Assembly (NCBI RefSeq): GCF_003287735.1
Contig: NZ_NSCM01000002.1
Coordinates: 62,001-126,000, forward strand
Source of the DNA: Photorhabdus bodei
GTDB taxonomy: Bacteria > Pseudomonadota > Gammaproteobacteria > Enterobacterales > Enterobacteriaceae
DNA: 64,000 bases
Direction: 5' to 3'
Each line of letters opens with the position of its first letter. Positions within the stretch are counted from its first letter, which is position 1. Both the position numbers and the translations under genes were made by a program. Of this stretch, positions 55,296 through 64,000 are shown piece after piece. The notes beneath the pieces are model-generated. The model did not search any database. It was not told the origin of the DNA and saw only the letters and a program-made list of their open reading frames with translations.

Positions 55296-56201
55296 TTACA
55301 GACTCAATATTCTGCCAATGGGTTGTAGGTTACACCATCTGAGTTTGTATTCTCTGGATGGACAGCCGAAGGAATATCTGGCATTTTCATATTGAGAATA
55401 AGCTCTTTCTATATTGCTCCAAATTAGTAAAGAGCCAATAGAATGCTTTTGCAATTCATCTGAAGTATCCATTCCTGCCTGGATAAACTCAAAGATAGTG
55501 TGTTCAAAAGTACATGTCTTTGTAATAAAATGAAATGCGCATGCCTCATCTTTGTAAAATAATATATTTCCCCATATAAGAGGTTGAATTAGTTCAAATA
55601 ATTCTTGAGTTAGCGCCTCATCAACACAACAAGAACCCCATCTTTTCTCGGTAAGAGAGAAATAAATATTTGCTATTTCTCTTGGGTTGAAAGATTCACA
55701 ATCTACGACTTTTCCTCCAATCTTTAGAAAGCGCTTCAATCGGTCTTTATATTTTTTCTGGGATTTTGTCGATATTCCACCGTTACCTAATTCTTTAGCA
55801 ATGCACACTCTTCTATTGGCATTAAATATATATGTTGAATTAATCAAATTTTTCCTATTTAAAGGAGAAATAAATTTTGATTTAATAGGCAATACAAATT
55901 TAGCTTCCGGAGAAGCGGGTATGATTAATTCGTCATTAGGAATAGCTATACGGATATATTTCGATAATGGAGTACAAGGATCGTTTGCAAGAAATCGCTC
56001 TCCCCATATGCATATGGCAGCAGTCAATAGCCCATTAGAATCTTTCTGTACATAGTACTTTTCATCACATTTAAAATGTTTATGAATGAAATCTAAAACA
56101 ACGGGGTGTGTTGCTAATCCCCCACCGTACATACTGTAGCATTGACGATAATCATCAATGCTAGCTTCTTTCCACCCAAACAGAGATAATAATGTTTTCA
56201 T
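55296..56201 (-). CDS. mig-14: Mig-14-family protein
   Basis: The 301-residue protein (MKTLLSLFGWKEASIDDYRQ) resembles Salmonella Mig-14, an inner-membrane-associated protein tied to resistance against cationic antimicrobial peptides. Segments SKYIRIAIPNDE, SKFISPLNRKNLINSTYIFN, then STKSQKKYKDRLKRFLKIGG and SLTEKRWGSCC fit an acyltransferase (GNAT/FemAB-like) fold. It is convergent with the tail operon and AT-rich, and lies beside a phosphoethanolamine-transferase-like gene with a related envelope role. The symbol is a family name, recalled rather than searched. Confidence 0.78.
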   Translation of the reverse strand: MKTLLSLFGWKEASIDDYRQCYSMYGGGLATHPVVLDFIHKHFKCDEKYYVQKDSNGLLTAAICIWGERFLANDPCTPLSKYIRIAIPNDELIIPASPEAKFVLPIKSKFISPLNRKNLINSTYIFNANRRVCIAKELGNGGISTKSQKKYKDRLKRFLKIGGKVVDCESFNPREIANIYFSLTEKRWGSCCVDEALTQELFELIQPLIWGNILFYKDEACAFHFITKTCTFEHTIFEFIQAGMDTSDELQKHSIGSLLIWSNIERAYSQYENARYSFGCPSREYKLRWCNLQPIGRILSL

Positions 56202-56301
56202 CTAAAAAATTTATCCATTAAATAGTTCATAATAACAGCGCTCACGTATTTATAAATCAAGTCCGACACATATCCTATCTATATTTTTCATAATATGAAA
56301 T

Positions 56302-57852
56302 TCATTCGGGAATTTTATCTTCCGGTAATGAACTATATTTCATGAACTTATTACTAAAGTTCAGAACATCATCTTGATTTTCACATATTTTATTAGACAA
56401 CATTTTACAATTATCAGATATTGTTGACTCTTTAATACCTGTCCAATCTGAAAATAGTGTTAAGAAGTTCATTGAATTGCGTTGAACGTTAATAATATTA
56501 CGTGACGTATCATCGTAAGAGGTAATAAACATAGGAACCTGATAATTCTGCTTATATTTATCATTATGAGCAAGCCTCATCTTCTTAGTATCTTTCTCAA
56601 AGAAAGAACCTCCGTGATCAGCAAAATACATCAAAGACCAGCTCTTCTCATTTTTCTGTGCTTCATCAGTAATTATTGATAACAAATCATCAGTGTTTTC
56701 AATACTCTGTATATAGCAAGAAACCTGCTCTGATTTAAAAAATACCTTGTATTCATAATTTGTTCTGGTACAAGCAGGAGAATGAGACCCCATTAAGTGA
56801 ATAACAATTAACTTCTTTTCTCTCTTATCCTCTAGAGCTTTTTTCACAATTGGTATTATATTTGTGTCGGGCATATTTCTATTAAGACCAGAACTGGACT
56901 CACCTTTTTTAATAAATAATGGAGAATCAGCCCTTGCTCCCATACTGGCTACCGGAGTATCAAATATCCCCATAGAACCCTGATTTGATATCCAGTAGGT
57001 ATAAAAACCAGCTTTTTTTGCTAATGTCACAATATTATTGCTTAAAATATTTTTACCATCTTTGACCATTGCTAGTGAGTTTGCCAATGATATCTGGGTC
57101 GATGGACCTGCTGAGATATAATTTGTAAAAAGCGTCCCATTGGCAGCGCTCATAAAAGGAGTATTGTGTATCGGGAATCCATATGCATTCATAAAATCTC
57201 TACGTACACTTTCTCCAATCACAACAATGTAGGTGCTATATTTTGGCTCTGTCGATACCGTTCCCCACGTATCTTTCTCACTTAGTATTTGTTGCATTTT
57301 TTTATATTCACTTTTTACCCTTATAAAGTTGATAGTGACATCTTTGATGGCTCTAATTTCAGGAAGCCCAGAGTCAAGAATATTGAATTCCTTACCCTGT
57401 ATAAATGCTTTTAAAGGGTGATGTATTATCGTTATTAACGCAAAAGAGAATAGAAGAACGTTAATATTTTTATGCAGATTAATGTTTACTTTCAGAGAGA
57501 ACAAACAAAAGATCAGGATAAATGCACTAAAGAGATAATATTCAACTGGAATAGAAGAGATAAATTCACTGGCTTCTTGTTCGTTTGTATAGAATAACGA
57601 AAGAATTAAGTTGAAGTTTGGTGAGCCATATGTAAGCCCTATAGGGGCATAAACGAGAGTTGCTATACCGAGAACAATAAGCAGGGGCCTGTAAACCACA
57701 GTGACTTTGTTTAGCAAAAGAAAAGTAAAGAATATAACGAATACATACGCTATTTTTAAGCGATAACCTAAAGCCATATGGGCTAAAAGGCAAAAGATGA
57801 AAAGTGCAACAACTGGTAGCAGCTTGATTAGGTGGTTTTTTGTAAGTTTCAT
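56302..57852 (-). CDS. phosphoethanolamine-transferase-like sulfatase-fold membrane enzyme
   Basis: The 516-residue protein has about five N-terminal membrane spans (to about residue 145) and a periplasmic alkaline-phosphatase-fold domain. Catalytic features are visible: IVVIGESVRRDFMNAYGFP (metal-ligand E214), the nucleophile T252 in AGPSTQISLANSL, SHSPACTRTNYEY and YFADHGGSF. The layout fits EptA/CptA/EptB enzymes that add phosphoethanolamine to lipid A or LPS core and lower binding of cationic peptides. Which LPS site it uses cannot be told. It stands 100 bases from the Mig-14-like gene in the same direction. Confidence 0.83.
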   Translation of the reverse strand: MKLTKNHLIKLLPVVALFIFCLLAHMALGYRLKIAYVFVIFFTFLLLNKVTVVYRPLLIVLGIATLVYAPIGLTYGSPNFNLILSLFYTNEQEASEFISSIPVEYYLFSAFILIFCLFSLKVNINLHKNINVLLFSFALITIIHHPLKAFIQGKEFNILDSGLPEIRAIKDVTINFIRVKSEYKKMQQILSEKDTWGTVSTEPKYSTYIVVIGESVRRDFMNAYGFPIHNTPFMSAANGTLFTNYISAGPSTQISLANSLAMVKDGKNILSNNIVTLAKKAGFYTYWISNQGSMGIFDTPVASMGARADSPLFIKKGESSSGLNRNMPDTNIIPIVKKALEDKREKKLIVIHLMGSHSPACTRTNYEYKVFFKSEQVSCYIQSIENTDDLLSIITDEAQKNEKSWSLMYFADHGGSFFEKDTKKMRLAHNDKYKQNYQVPMFITSYDDTSRNIINVQRNSMNFLTLFSDWTGIKESTISDNCKMLSNKICENQDDVLNFSNKFMKYSSLPEDKIPE

Positions 57853-58471
57853 ATTTATCTATCAATAGGGCATCATGTAATAGTAAAACGTAGTTTAGCT
57901 CTCGAAAAACAAGAAAAACGGAGATTCAATTTCTTCATCCATCCAGATTTTCTATTAGTACTATACTATGTATTTTTCGCTATGTGAATAAAATAAATTT
58001 TAGTTAGGATTTAAACCTGAATCCTTTACTTGCAATATAAAAGGAACCATATAATGCAGAAGTATCACCATAACCCCCAGTATAGGAAAATACACATATC
58101 ATGCTACGCGCCAATAAATTATAGTAACAGGATAAAGTAAACAAAACAGTTATCAAATATATGTGTGGCTAAATTTTACCGTATTTATTCCTATTGAATA
58201 TTTTGGAAAACTGGCTTATCAAACGACTCAATAGTTTGCTTTAATAAAGCAAACCGGCCACAACTTGTAATGACCAGGGTAACATCACTTGAATCAGAAA
58301 ATAACATAATACTTACTCATTGACTTTTATAAAATTCACTATTATTTGATATCACAAAAACAAACCTCTACTTTCATAGTGTCAGAAAAAATGACTTCAT
58401 TTTAAGACCTTTTAGTAAAAGATCATATATTAAACCTAAATCTTAATTTCCTAATACCCCCAATACAATAT
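57853..58471. other. AT-rich non-coding gap with a repeated upstream block
   Basis: No gene is visible. The first 170 bases, just upstream of the phosphoethanolamine-transferase-like gene, share three blocks (57874-57896, 57955-57989, 58011-58022) with the region upstream of the WaaB-like gene (60698-60824). This suggests related promoters or a common origin. The rest shows only stop-rich sequence. Confidence 0.55.
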
Positions 58472-59227
58472 TTATGGCTTTATCCGTTTCACCCATAGAC
58501 GGACAAATATTCTCCACAACATTGTATGTAATTTCAAGTATAATGATCGTCTTCTTCTTTGAATATTGAAAAATTCTTGTCTACGCTGCTTTTGTTTTTT
58601 TCTTTCTGGCTCCAGATTTGATTGAATATATAACGGCATTGTAGAGATGACGGGAGGTATCACTGCTTTCACTTTTATAATCCGTCTTTCATTGAGAAAA
58701 CGCCACTTATCAGCTTCAAGCCAAACGGGCTGTAGAAAATCAAGTAAACATTGTGCAGCGTGATTATTAATTACATAACCATAAGCACCGGCTGCTTCAA
58801 TCACATTAACTAAATAATACTGACCCGTTATATTCTTCTTGAACGTGTCAATATATTCATTGGTTTTATTCAGTAGAATGACGTTGGGTTTGTTAAGATT
58901 TTTGGCGTTGAATTTATCCAATGCGCTCAGTACATCAGAGATATTTTTATTGATTTCTACATCGTCTTCCATGATAAGAGCTAAAGGGATGTTTTCACCA
59001 ACAATTCTCTGGTAAACAGATAGATGGCTTAACGAGCATCCTAACTCACCAAGAGTCATTCCATTACTGTAAAAGTCGCGGCTAAGTTTCATCACCTCAT
59101 CTTTGGAAAGTTGTTTGCCATTTACCGCTTTGATTATTTCAACATCTAATCCTAAGGATGATGCTCGCTGTAACATCGAGTATTTTCTTTCGATATCTGA
59201 TTCTAAGTTAATTATAAAAATTTTCAT
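58472..59227 (-). CDS. GT25-family glycosyltransferase
   Basis: The 251-residue enzyme (MKIFIINLESDIERKYSMLQ) fits glycosyltransferase family 25, which holds LgtB-like beta-galactosyltransferases acting on LPS. The family motifs are visible: the N-terminal NLxxDxxR, GMTLGELGCSLSHLSVYQ, and LIMEDDVEI, which would bind the sugar nucleotide. The C-terminus is strongly basic (KKQKQRRQEF, RRRRSL), which may attach it to the inner membrane. It is a paralogue of the partial gene at 63503, in the opposite direction. Confidence 0.85.
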   Translation of the reverse strand: MKIFIINLESDIERKYSMLQRASSLGLDVEIIKAVNGKQLSKDEVMKLSRDFYSNGMTLGELGCSLSHLSVYQRIVGENIPLALIMEDDVEINKNISDVLSALDKFNAKNLNKPNVILLNKTNEYIDTFKKNITGQYYLVNVIEAAGAYGYVINNHAAQCLLDFLQPVWLEADKWRFLNERRIIKVKAVIPPVISTMPLYIQSNLEPERKKQKQRRQEFFNIQRRRRSLYLKLHTMLWRIFVRLWVKRIKP

Positions 59228-59548
59228 TTTTTTCTGGTAAAATTATGAGAAGATTTAAGTAAAAAATAAACTATGGAATTTATAGCCACTTAATTTTAAA
59301 ATAATATAAATTGATATTTTACTTAGCTACAGCACCAAGATCTCCTCATATGAAAGGCTAAAATATTTTCCATTCTTTGAAATCCTATTTTTTCTTATCT
59401 TCATAAATACTCTTTTAAAACCAAATTAAACACTATGATTTAATATAAAATTAGTGTTGAAAGGTTATTTACTATCTGATAGACAGAGTTAGAATACTCC
59501 TTAATGTGGATTTTGTATTATAATCTCTCTTGTGTTATTTAGTGCATA
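59228..59548. other. AT-rich gap between two glycosyltransferase genes
   Basis: No open frame with a ribosome site is visible. A short stretch near 59330 (TACAGCACCAAGATCTCC then TCATATGAAAGGC) weakly recalls the middle block shared upstream of the WaaB-like and phosphoethanolamine-transferase-like genes. I see nothing else. Confidence 0.4.
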
Positions 59549-60634
59549 TCATAAAATATTAAGTGCTGATTTTACTCTTTTTAAATAATTTGAATCATAT
59601 AAATTGGAAATTGCCATTTTTATTGTATTACTGTCAGATAGTTTTTTTCCGCTAACTATATCTTGCAATTTATTTATTAATTCAGATGGTTTATCAACAG
59701 GATATAGTTCACCATTAATTTCATTCTTTATGATATCAGCAGGGCCAGTTTTGCAGTCAGAGCTTATACAATATATACCTTGAGCATTAGCTTCTCCTAA
59801 TACCATAGGAAACCCCTCAAAATCTGAAGTTAATAACAGTGCTGTAATTTCTTTAATTTCATTCATAATATAATACCACGGTTCTTTATGCCACCCGTGC
59901 CATACTATATTACTGGTTATATTTAGATTATCCGCTACACTGCGTAATATTTTCTCATCACAACCACTGCCAACAATATTTAATTCCCAATTACCATGAA
60001 CCTGCGATAATGCCTTAAACATACCACTAATGTTCTTATGACCGTCGGCTAATCTGCCTACATATAGAAATTTAGTTATATTCCCGTTTGGTTGAGGGAT
60101 TGTTTCGCTTTTCTGAGAAACAGGATTGAAGATAGTAAAAATTTTATCTGGATTAACACCTCTATCAATAAATTGTTGAGTTATACCTGAACTAATAGAA
60201 AGGTGATAATCGGCTTTTGTTGCATAAATATTTTTATACAATTGATCAAGAGAAGAATAAACCCATGAAAATAGAGGAGTTTTAGAAAAGATTAATTTTT
60301 TTGCCAGACTTGTTATGTAACAACTTAGTGGATCTATCGCAATAATGATATCCGGATTTTCTCTTCTCATAAATTTAGAGAATAAAAAGGCAAAGTGTAC
60401 TCTGCGAGCTTTTGTGTTATATATCTTAGAACGGATGCGATGAAATGACATTCCATTTAACCAATCATCATTTATTTCAACAGATTCTTGGCGGATATCA
60501 TTGATAAAGAAGAAACTGACGTCTGACGCTGGGCAATCTTCTGATAATAAAGCTACTAATTTTTTGCATACAGTTTCCCTTCCTCCAAAACCAGGCATGT
60601 CATAGCCTACGATAATGATTTTTTTAGCTTTCAT
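59549..60634 (-). CDS. GT4-family glycosyltransferase, WaaB-like
   Basis: The 361-residue protein (MKAKKIIIVGYDMPGFGGRE) has the GT-B fold of family 4 and resembles WaaB (RfaB), the LPS core 1,6-galactosyltransferase: DYHLSISSGITQQFIDRG, FLYVGRLADG, TALLLTSDFEGFPMVLGEAN, then GIYCISSDCKTGPADIIKNE. The E-x7-E region lies in FEGFPMVLGE. It acts on the cytoplasmic face of the inner membrane. The acceptor and sugar are inferred from resemblance to WaaB. It is transcribed alone, with long AT-rich gaps on both sides. Confidence 0.83.
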   Translation of the reverse strand: MKAKKIIIVGYDMPGFGGRETVCKKLVALLSEDCPASDVSFFFINDIRQESVEINDDWLNGMSFHRIRSKIYNTKARRVHFAFLFSKFMRRENPDIIIAIDPLSCYITSLAKKLIFSKTPLFSWVYSSLDQLYKNIYATKADYHLSISSGITQQFIDRGVNPDKIFTIFNPVSQKSETIPQPNGNITKFLYVGRLADGHKNISGMFKALSQVHGNWELNIVGSGCDEKILRSVADNLNITSNIVWHGWHKEPWYYIMNEIKEITALLLTSDFEGFPMVLGEANAQGIYCISSDCKTGPADIIKNEINGELYPVDKPSELINKLQDIVSGKKLSDSNTIKMAISNLYDSNYLKRVKSALNIL

Positions 60635-61193
60635 AATTAATCTAACCTTCTTATATGGGTTTTTATGAATTTCATATCTCTATATCAATAACATATTCAT
60701 GTAACGGTAAAAGGTAGCTTGTATTATGAAAAAAAGAACCAAAATTCAAGCTATTCACTAGCACCATACTACATGCTTTTCATAATGTGAATCAGAATAT
60801 TCAAGAATTTTTTAAAACCTGAATACTTAAAGCGAAAGAGAATTAACATGGTATAAAAATATAACTATGATTTTCTGGTATAGGGAAATGTATATGAATT
60901 TATTTAAAAAAATATATTACTAGCTTGTTATTATCACCAGTTATCTTGTGAGTTACTAGAAGGCATTAGCTATAACACTAATATATAACTCACAAAGGAG
61001 AGTGGAATATCAAAGCATCAGTTGTAATATCTGCTTATCATCCCAAGAACTGAAAAGATAAAAAGTTGTATGATTTACGAAAATAAACCGTGTAAATTCG
61101 CTGATTTATCACTCAGAACTTGCTGGTAATTCCTGAATGGTTAATGTCTTTCTCTTTAAATCGTCGTTTTGGTTATCGATTGACATGTGAATA

Positions 61194-61320
61194 TATACCC
61201 TATGGATTTCAAGATGCATCGCGGCGGCAAGGGAGCGAATCCCCGGGAGCATAGAGAACTATGTGACCGGGGTGAGTGAGTGCAGCCAACAAAGAGGCAA
61301 CTTGAAAGATGACGGGGATA
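61194..61320. repeat. ERIC element (127 bp), inverse orientation
   Basis: The sequence starts TATACCCTATGGATTTCAAG and ends GATGACGGGGATA, the reverse complement of the ERICs at 17465, 17590 and 33620. The final GGGGATA differs from the usual GGGTATA by one base. Its length is again 127. Confidence 0.88.
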
Positions 61321-61867
61321 GTTTTTCAGGTCAGTTAATGTTTGGTACTAATGAAACATCAACACGGCTTAATAATACTAGAGAGTGTGAGTTAAATGAA
61401 CCAACTTTGATCAAGAGCTTTGAATTCTCTACACTTCGTAATCGTAGTGGGCTTTCGAACCTAAATTGATGAAAAAACTTCAAAAACTAATTGGCAAAAT
61501 ATTAACTCTGTAAAAATAAAAAGATTTGTTCCGCACATGATACAAGTTGAACAGAATTGCGCTCTTTTGCAATTGTTGTGATTTTTGAAAAATTAAATGC
61601 TCCTGGATAATTCCCACCATTAGCTGATACCGCATTTTTCTCCAACTCCACCGTTTCCATCAAGCCAATGAATTATCTAGCCTGTAATTTAAATTGTGCA
61701 TTTTCTAAGATAAGCCGTCAATTGCTATATCTCAGCAATTTTCTCGCCAAAATAAAGTACATTAAAAAATACAAACAATTGACCAGTAAAAAAAGATAAA
61801 ATTTCTAAATGAATTTCATACTATGAAAAATTGTTAATGTAAAAATATAAAGCTTATTAACAGTCTA

Positions 61868-61893
61868 AAATGGCCTGTTTTTACAGGCCATTT
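61868..61893 (-). terminator. terminator of the GT2 gene
   Basis: An 11-pair stem (AAATGGCCTGT / ACAGGCCATTT) with a four-base loop lies 27 bases beyond the stop of the leftward GT2 gene. On the minus strand the 3' arm runs into TTTTAG. Confidence 0.75.
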
Positions 61894-61919
61894 AGATTGT
61901 TGTCATGATTATATAAAAA

Positions 61920-62897
61920 TTAAATTTTATCTTTCCTTTTAGTCAGTAATAAATTAGCCAACAACCAAATTATTTTATTTTTAGAATTAATTATTTTTAG
62001 CCTAAATAAAAACTTATTTCTCTTCCGAATAAATTCAGCATCTTGTCTTTGATAAGAAAAATCGGATAAAAAAGAAGAAAGCTCATCAAATCTTTTGGAT
62101 GCTAGCATTTTCCACATTAGCTGGCCTTTTAGGCTTAAAGCTTTTGATTTAACTTTCTTCATAAAGATTTCACGATCTTCGTTATGGTATTGCGTGTCCA
62201 TATCTTGATAAATCGTGTCCCAAGCTTGGATTTCATCTATATAATTCTTTACATCCCACTTCTTATTCATGATGGAGTCATTTCGGTAAATATAGTTATA
62301 AAGATATTCTGGGATGTAAGAAAATTTTGCTTTACAGATACATAACAAAATAAATGAAATATCTTCTCCTACAATTAGGTTTTCATCAAACCAAATTTTA
62401 TTTCCTAGCAAAAAATCACGTTTAATTAACATGCAACAAATACCAAAATAATCAAAATTCAAAAAATTGAATGCCAGATTATTTAAATCTCGATAATCTT
62501 TAGAACAAATCTCTTTGCCTATATAAACATTCTTGAACAAACAAAAAGTAATATCACTCTTTGTCTCACTATTTTTTCGCAACACCGATTCAATAAACGA
62601 AGGCTCAAAAGAGTCATCACTATCTAGGAAAGTGACATAATCCCCTTTGGCTTTACTTAAGCCAACGTTTCTTGCTGCGGAAATCCCTCTGTTTTCTTGA
62701 GAAAATACCTCAATATTGAAGTATTGTTCAGACAACCGGTTAAGAACATCCATTGTGCCATCAGTTGATCCATCGTTGACAATGATGATCTCAGTGTTTT
62801 TATATGTCTGATTAAGAACACTATTAATAGAATTTTCTATAATATCTTCGACATTAAAGGCCGGGATGATAATTGAAACTAATATATCGTTGTTCAT
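61920..62897 (-). CDS. GT2-family glycosyltransferase
   Basis: The 325-residue protein (MNNDILVSIIIPAFNVEDII) has the GT-A fold of family 2: VSIIIPAFN, EIIIVNDGSTDGT, ENRGISAARNVGLSKAKG and the DxD-type FLDSDDSFEP. The GEDISFIL segment (ED) is typical too. Such enzymes add single sugars to LPS core, O-antigen or other surface glycans. The acceptor is unknown. The C-terminus is basic and hydrophobic (NKIIWLLANLLLTKRK), perhaps touching the membrane. It is a lone leftward gene. Confidence 0.86.
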   Translation of the reverse strand: MNNDILVSIIIPAFNVEDIIENSINSVLNQTYKNTEIIIVNDGSTDGTMDVLNRLSEQYFNIEVFSQENRGISAARNVGLSKAKGDYVTFLDSDDSFEPSFIESVLRKNSETKSDITFCLFKNVYIGKEICSKDYRDLNNLAFNFLNFDYFGICCMLIKRDFLLGNKIWFDENLIVGEDISFILLCICKAKFSYIPEYLYNYIYRNDSIMNKKWDVKNYIDEIQAWDTIYQDMDTQYHNEDREIFMKKVKSKALSLKGQLMWKMLASKRFDELSSFLSDFSYQRQDAEFIRKRNKFLFRLKIINSKNKIIWLLANLLLTKRKDKI

Positions 62898-63502
62898 AAT
62901 AGTACAATCCTCCAGTTATCTACAGGAATTTTCTGGATTTATTCAATGAAGAGCTTTTAATATTGAATATATATTCTGATATAAATACATGTGTGAATTG
63001 AACTAACATCAGTATTCTTGCTCCTAATTGTCAAATTTAAAGGTATTTAATTGATTATCAATATGATTGATATAGGGTATTATACCTCTTTTCCTCATTA
63101 ATTGTATCAATTCATTACCAAAGTAAAGATTTACTGTGAAAAATGTTCTCTATCTAGCAACATTATTACTCCTTCACTGATAGATCAGTGCTGTATCATC
63201 ACACTTCCATCATCTTTTTATGGCTTTTAAGCTGCATTTTTGCTGTTATATCGGCTCAGATATTAGTTTTAGTACAATTTAGGAATATAGCTCCCTATAG
63301 GCTAGTAATTACTGTAAGATTAACAATAGCTATCCGAATTCAGGTTTATAGAGCAGCAATATTTTCTGTATAAAAAAATTAGTATATTTTTTACTAATGA
63401 GAATTACACTGTAGACTTATTTTTCACCATGTAAAATCGATTGCACAATGTAATTATAATGTTGATATTCATTACTGAAAAAATCATCTAGAATAAAAAT
63501 AT
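62898..63502. other. AT-rich gap between divergent glycosyltransferase genes
   Basis: This gap should hold the promoters of the leftward GT2 gene and the rightward GT25 gene. A 61-codon frame at 63188-63373 is hydrophobic but has no ribosome site and is not supported. No repeats are clear. Confidence 0.5.
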
Positions 63503-64000
63503 ATGAAAATATTTATCGTTAACCTAAAGAAAGATATAGAACGAAAAAAATCCATACAGCATCAATCTGAAAAATTAGAGCTTGATGTTGAGTTCATTGA
63601 GGCTGTGAATGGCCGAGAATTATCACAAGATGAAATTAAATTATTTTGTCCAGATTTTCATAAAAGTTCAATGACTTTGGGTGAGCTAGGTTGTTCTTTG
63701 AGCCATTTAAAAATTTACGAAAAAATGGTTAAAGAAAATATACAACTCGCTTTGATTATGGAAGATGATGCTGAAATAGGCAGAGATATTAGGGAAATAT
63801 TGGATTTTTTAATAACTATAGACAATAAGAATCTCCATAAACCAAATATTTTTTTATTAAGTAAAGTTAATGAGTACATAGACACTTTCAAAAAACCACT
63901 CATCAAAGATTACCATTTAGTTAGTGTTATCGATGCGGCTTTAACTCATGGTTATGTTGTAAACAAATCTGCTGCAAAACGCTTACTTGATTTTTTACGT
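63503..64000 (+). CDS. GT25-family glycosyltransferase, N-terminal part (cut by window edge)
   Basis: An open frame from ATG 63503 runs off the window (166 codons visible): MKIFIVNLKKDIERKKSIQH, then VEFIEAVNGRELSQDEI, MTLGELGCSLSHLKIYEKM and LALIMEDDAEIGRDI, the GT25 motifs. It is clearly a paralogue of the gene at 58472-59227, sharing the ELGCSLSHL and MEDD motifs and the NEYIDTFKK segment, but lies in the opposite orientation. The ribosome site is weak (AGAATAAAAATAT). It probably modifies LPS; the rest lies outside the window. Confidence 0.85.
   Translation, partial: MKIFIVNLKKDIERKKSIQHQSEKLELDVEFIEAVNGRELSQDEIKLFCPDFHKSSMTLGELGCSLSHLKIYEKMVKENIQLALIMEDDAEIGRDIREILDFLITIDNKNLHKPNIFLLSKVNEYIDTFKKPLIKDYHLVSVIDAALTHGYVVNKSAAKRLLDFLR

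Larger units (their letters stand above)
60635..61919. other. 1.3-kb gene-free gap with an ERIC element
   Basis: The left part (60698-60824) holds the block shared with the region before the phosphoethanolamine-transferase-like gene. An ERIC lies at 61194-61320. A 68-codon frame starting inside the ERIC (61263-61469) is largely translated repeat sequence and is not supported. The right end has a hairpin serving the leftward GT2 gene. No other gene is visible. Confidence 0.6.

Noticed and set aside
61263..61469. A 68-codon frame starting in the intergenic ERIC
   Set aside because: It begins inside a repeat, shares translated ERIC residues (TGVSECSQQRGNLKDDG) with the RES-gene frame and has no ribosome site.

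Overview
The window reads as a chromosomal segment of a gamma-proteobacterium of the Photorhabdus/Xenorhabdus group (order Enterobacterales). The evidence is E. coli-like core genes in familiar order (menBCE, nrdAB-yfaE, ubiG, gyrA, rcsC/rcsB/rcsD) with a rather low G+C content, four 127-bp ERIC-type repeats, a two-partner-secretion/CDI locus, and a prephenate-decarboxylase cluster of the kind reported from Photorhabdus. The species call is an inference from content; no database search was possible.

Layout. 1-6.4 kb: the end of menB, then menC and menE (menaquinone), a clade-3 type catalase, a YfaZ-like outer-membrane protein, and the tyrosine permease tyrP with two good TyrR-box-like sites. 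6.6-15.5 kb: a two-partner secretion locus, made of a TpsB transporter, a large TpsA/CdiA-like exoprotein gene broken by one in-frame TAA but keeping an intact nuclease-like C-terminus, and three tandem immunity-type genes. 15.5-17.7 kb: a scar zone with a MITE-like element, a truncated Gfo/Idh/MocA gene, a GC-rich VapBC/FitAB-type toxin-antitoxin pair and two ERICs in tandem. 17.8-31.8 kb: housekeeping genes (yfaE, nrdB, nrdA, ubiG, gyrA) and the Rcs phosphorelay.

32.0-41.0 kb, between tRNA-Ser(TGA) and tRNA-Thr(TGT), is accessory. It holds a probable antitoxin facing a RES-domain toxin gene that an ERIC has split, then a leftward biosynthetic operon (Dabb protein, DUF2000 protein, adenylate-forming ligase, class IV aminotransferase, BacA-like prephenate decarboxylase, AhpD-fold protein, ornithine-cyclodeaminase-family enzyme, LysE exporter). 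It probably makes and exports a small molecule derived from prephenate or an amino acid.

41.2-55.2 kb: remains of a P4-type integrase next to tRNA-Thr, a Q-type antiterminator, and a complete contractile tail module: neck terminator, sheath, tube, chaperone with a poly-T -1 frameshift site, tape measure, hub, plug, spike, wedge, J-like protein, DUF2612, fibre and fibre chaperone. No capsid, portal, terminase or lysis gene accompanies it, so it looks like a domesticated tail or tailocin.

55.3-64.0 kb: an AT-rich envelope-modification region with a Mig-14-like protein, a phosphoethanolamine-transferase-like enzyme and four glycosyltransferases (two GT25, one WaaB-like GT4, one GT2), separated by long non-coding gaps. 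It probably concerns lipopolysaccharide core or side-chain variation and resistance to antimicrobial peptides.
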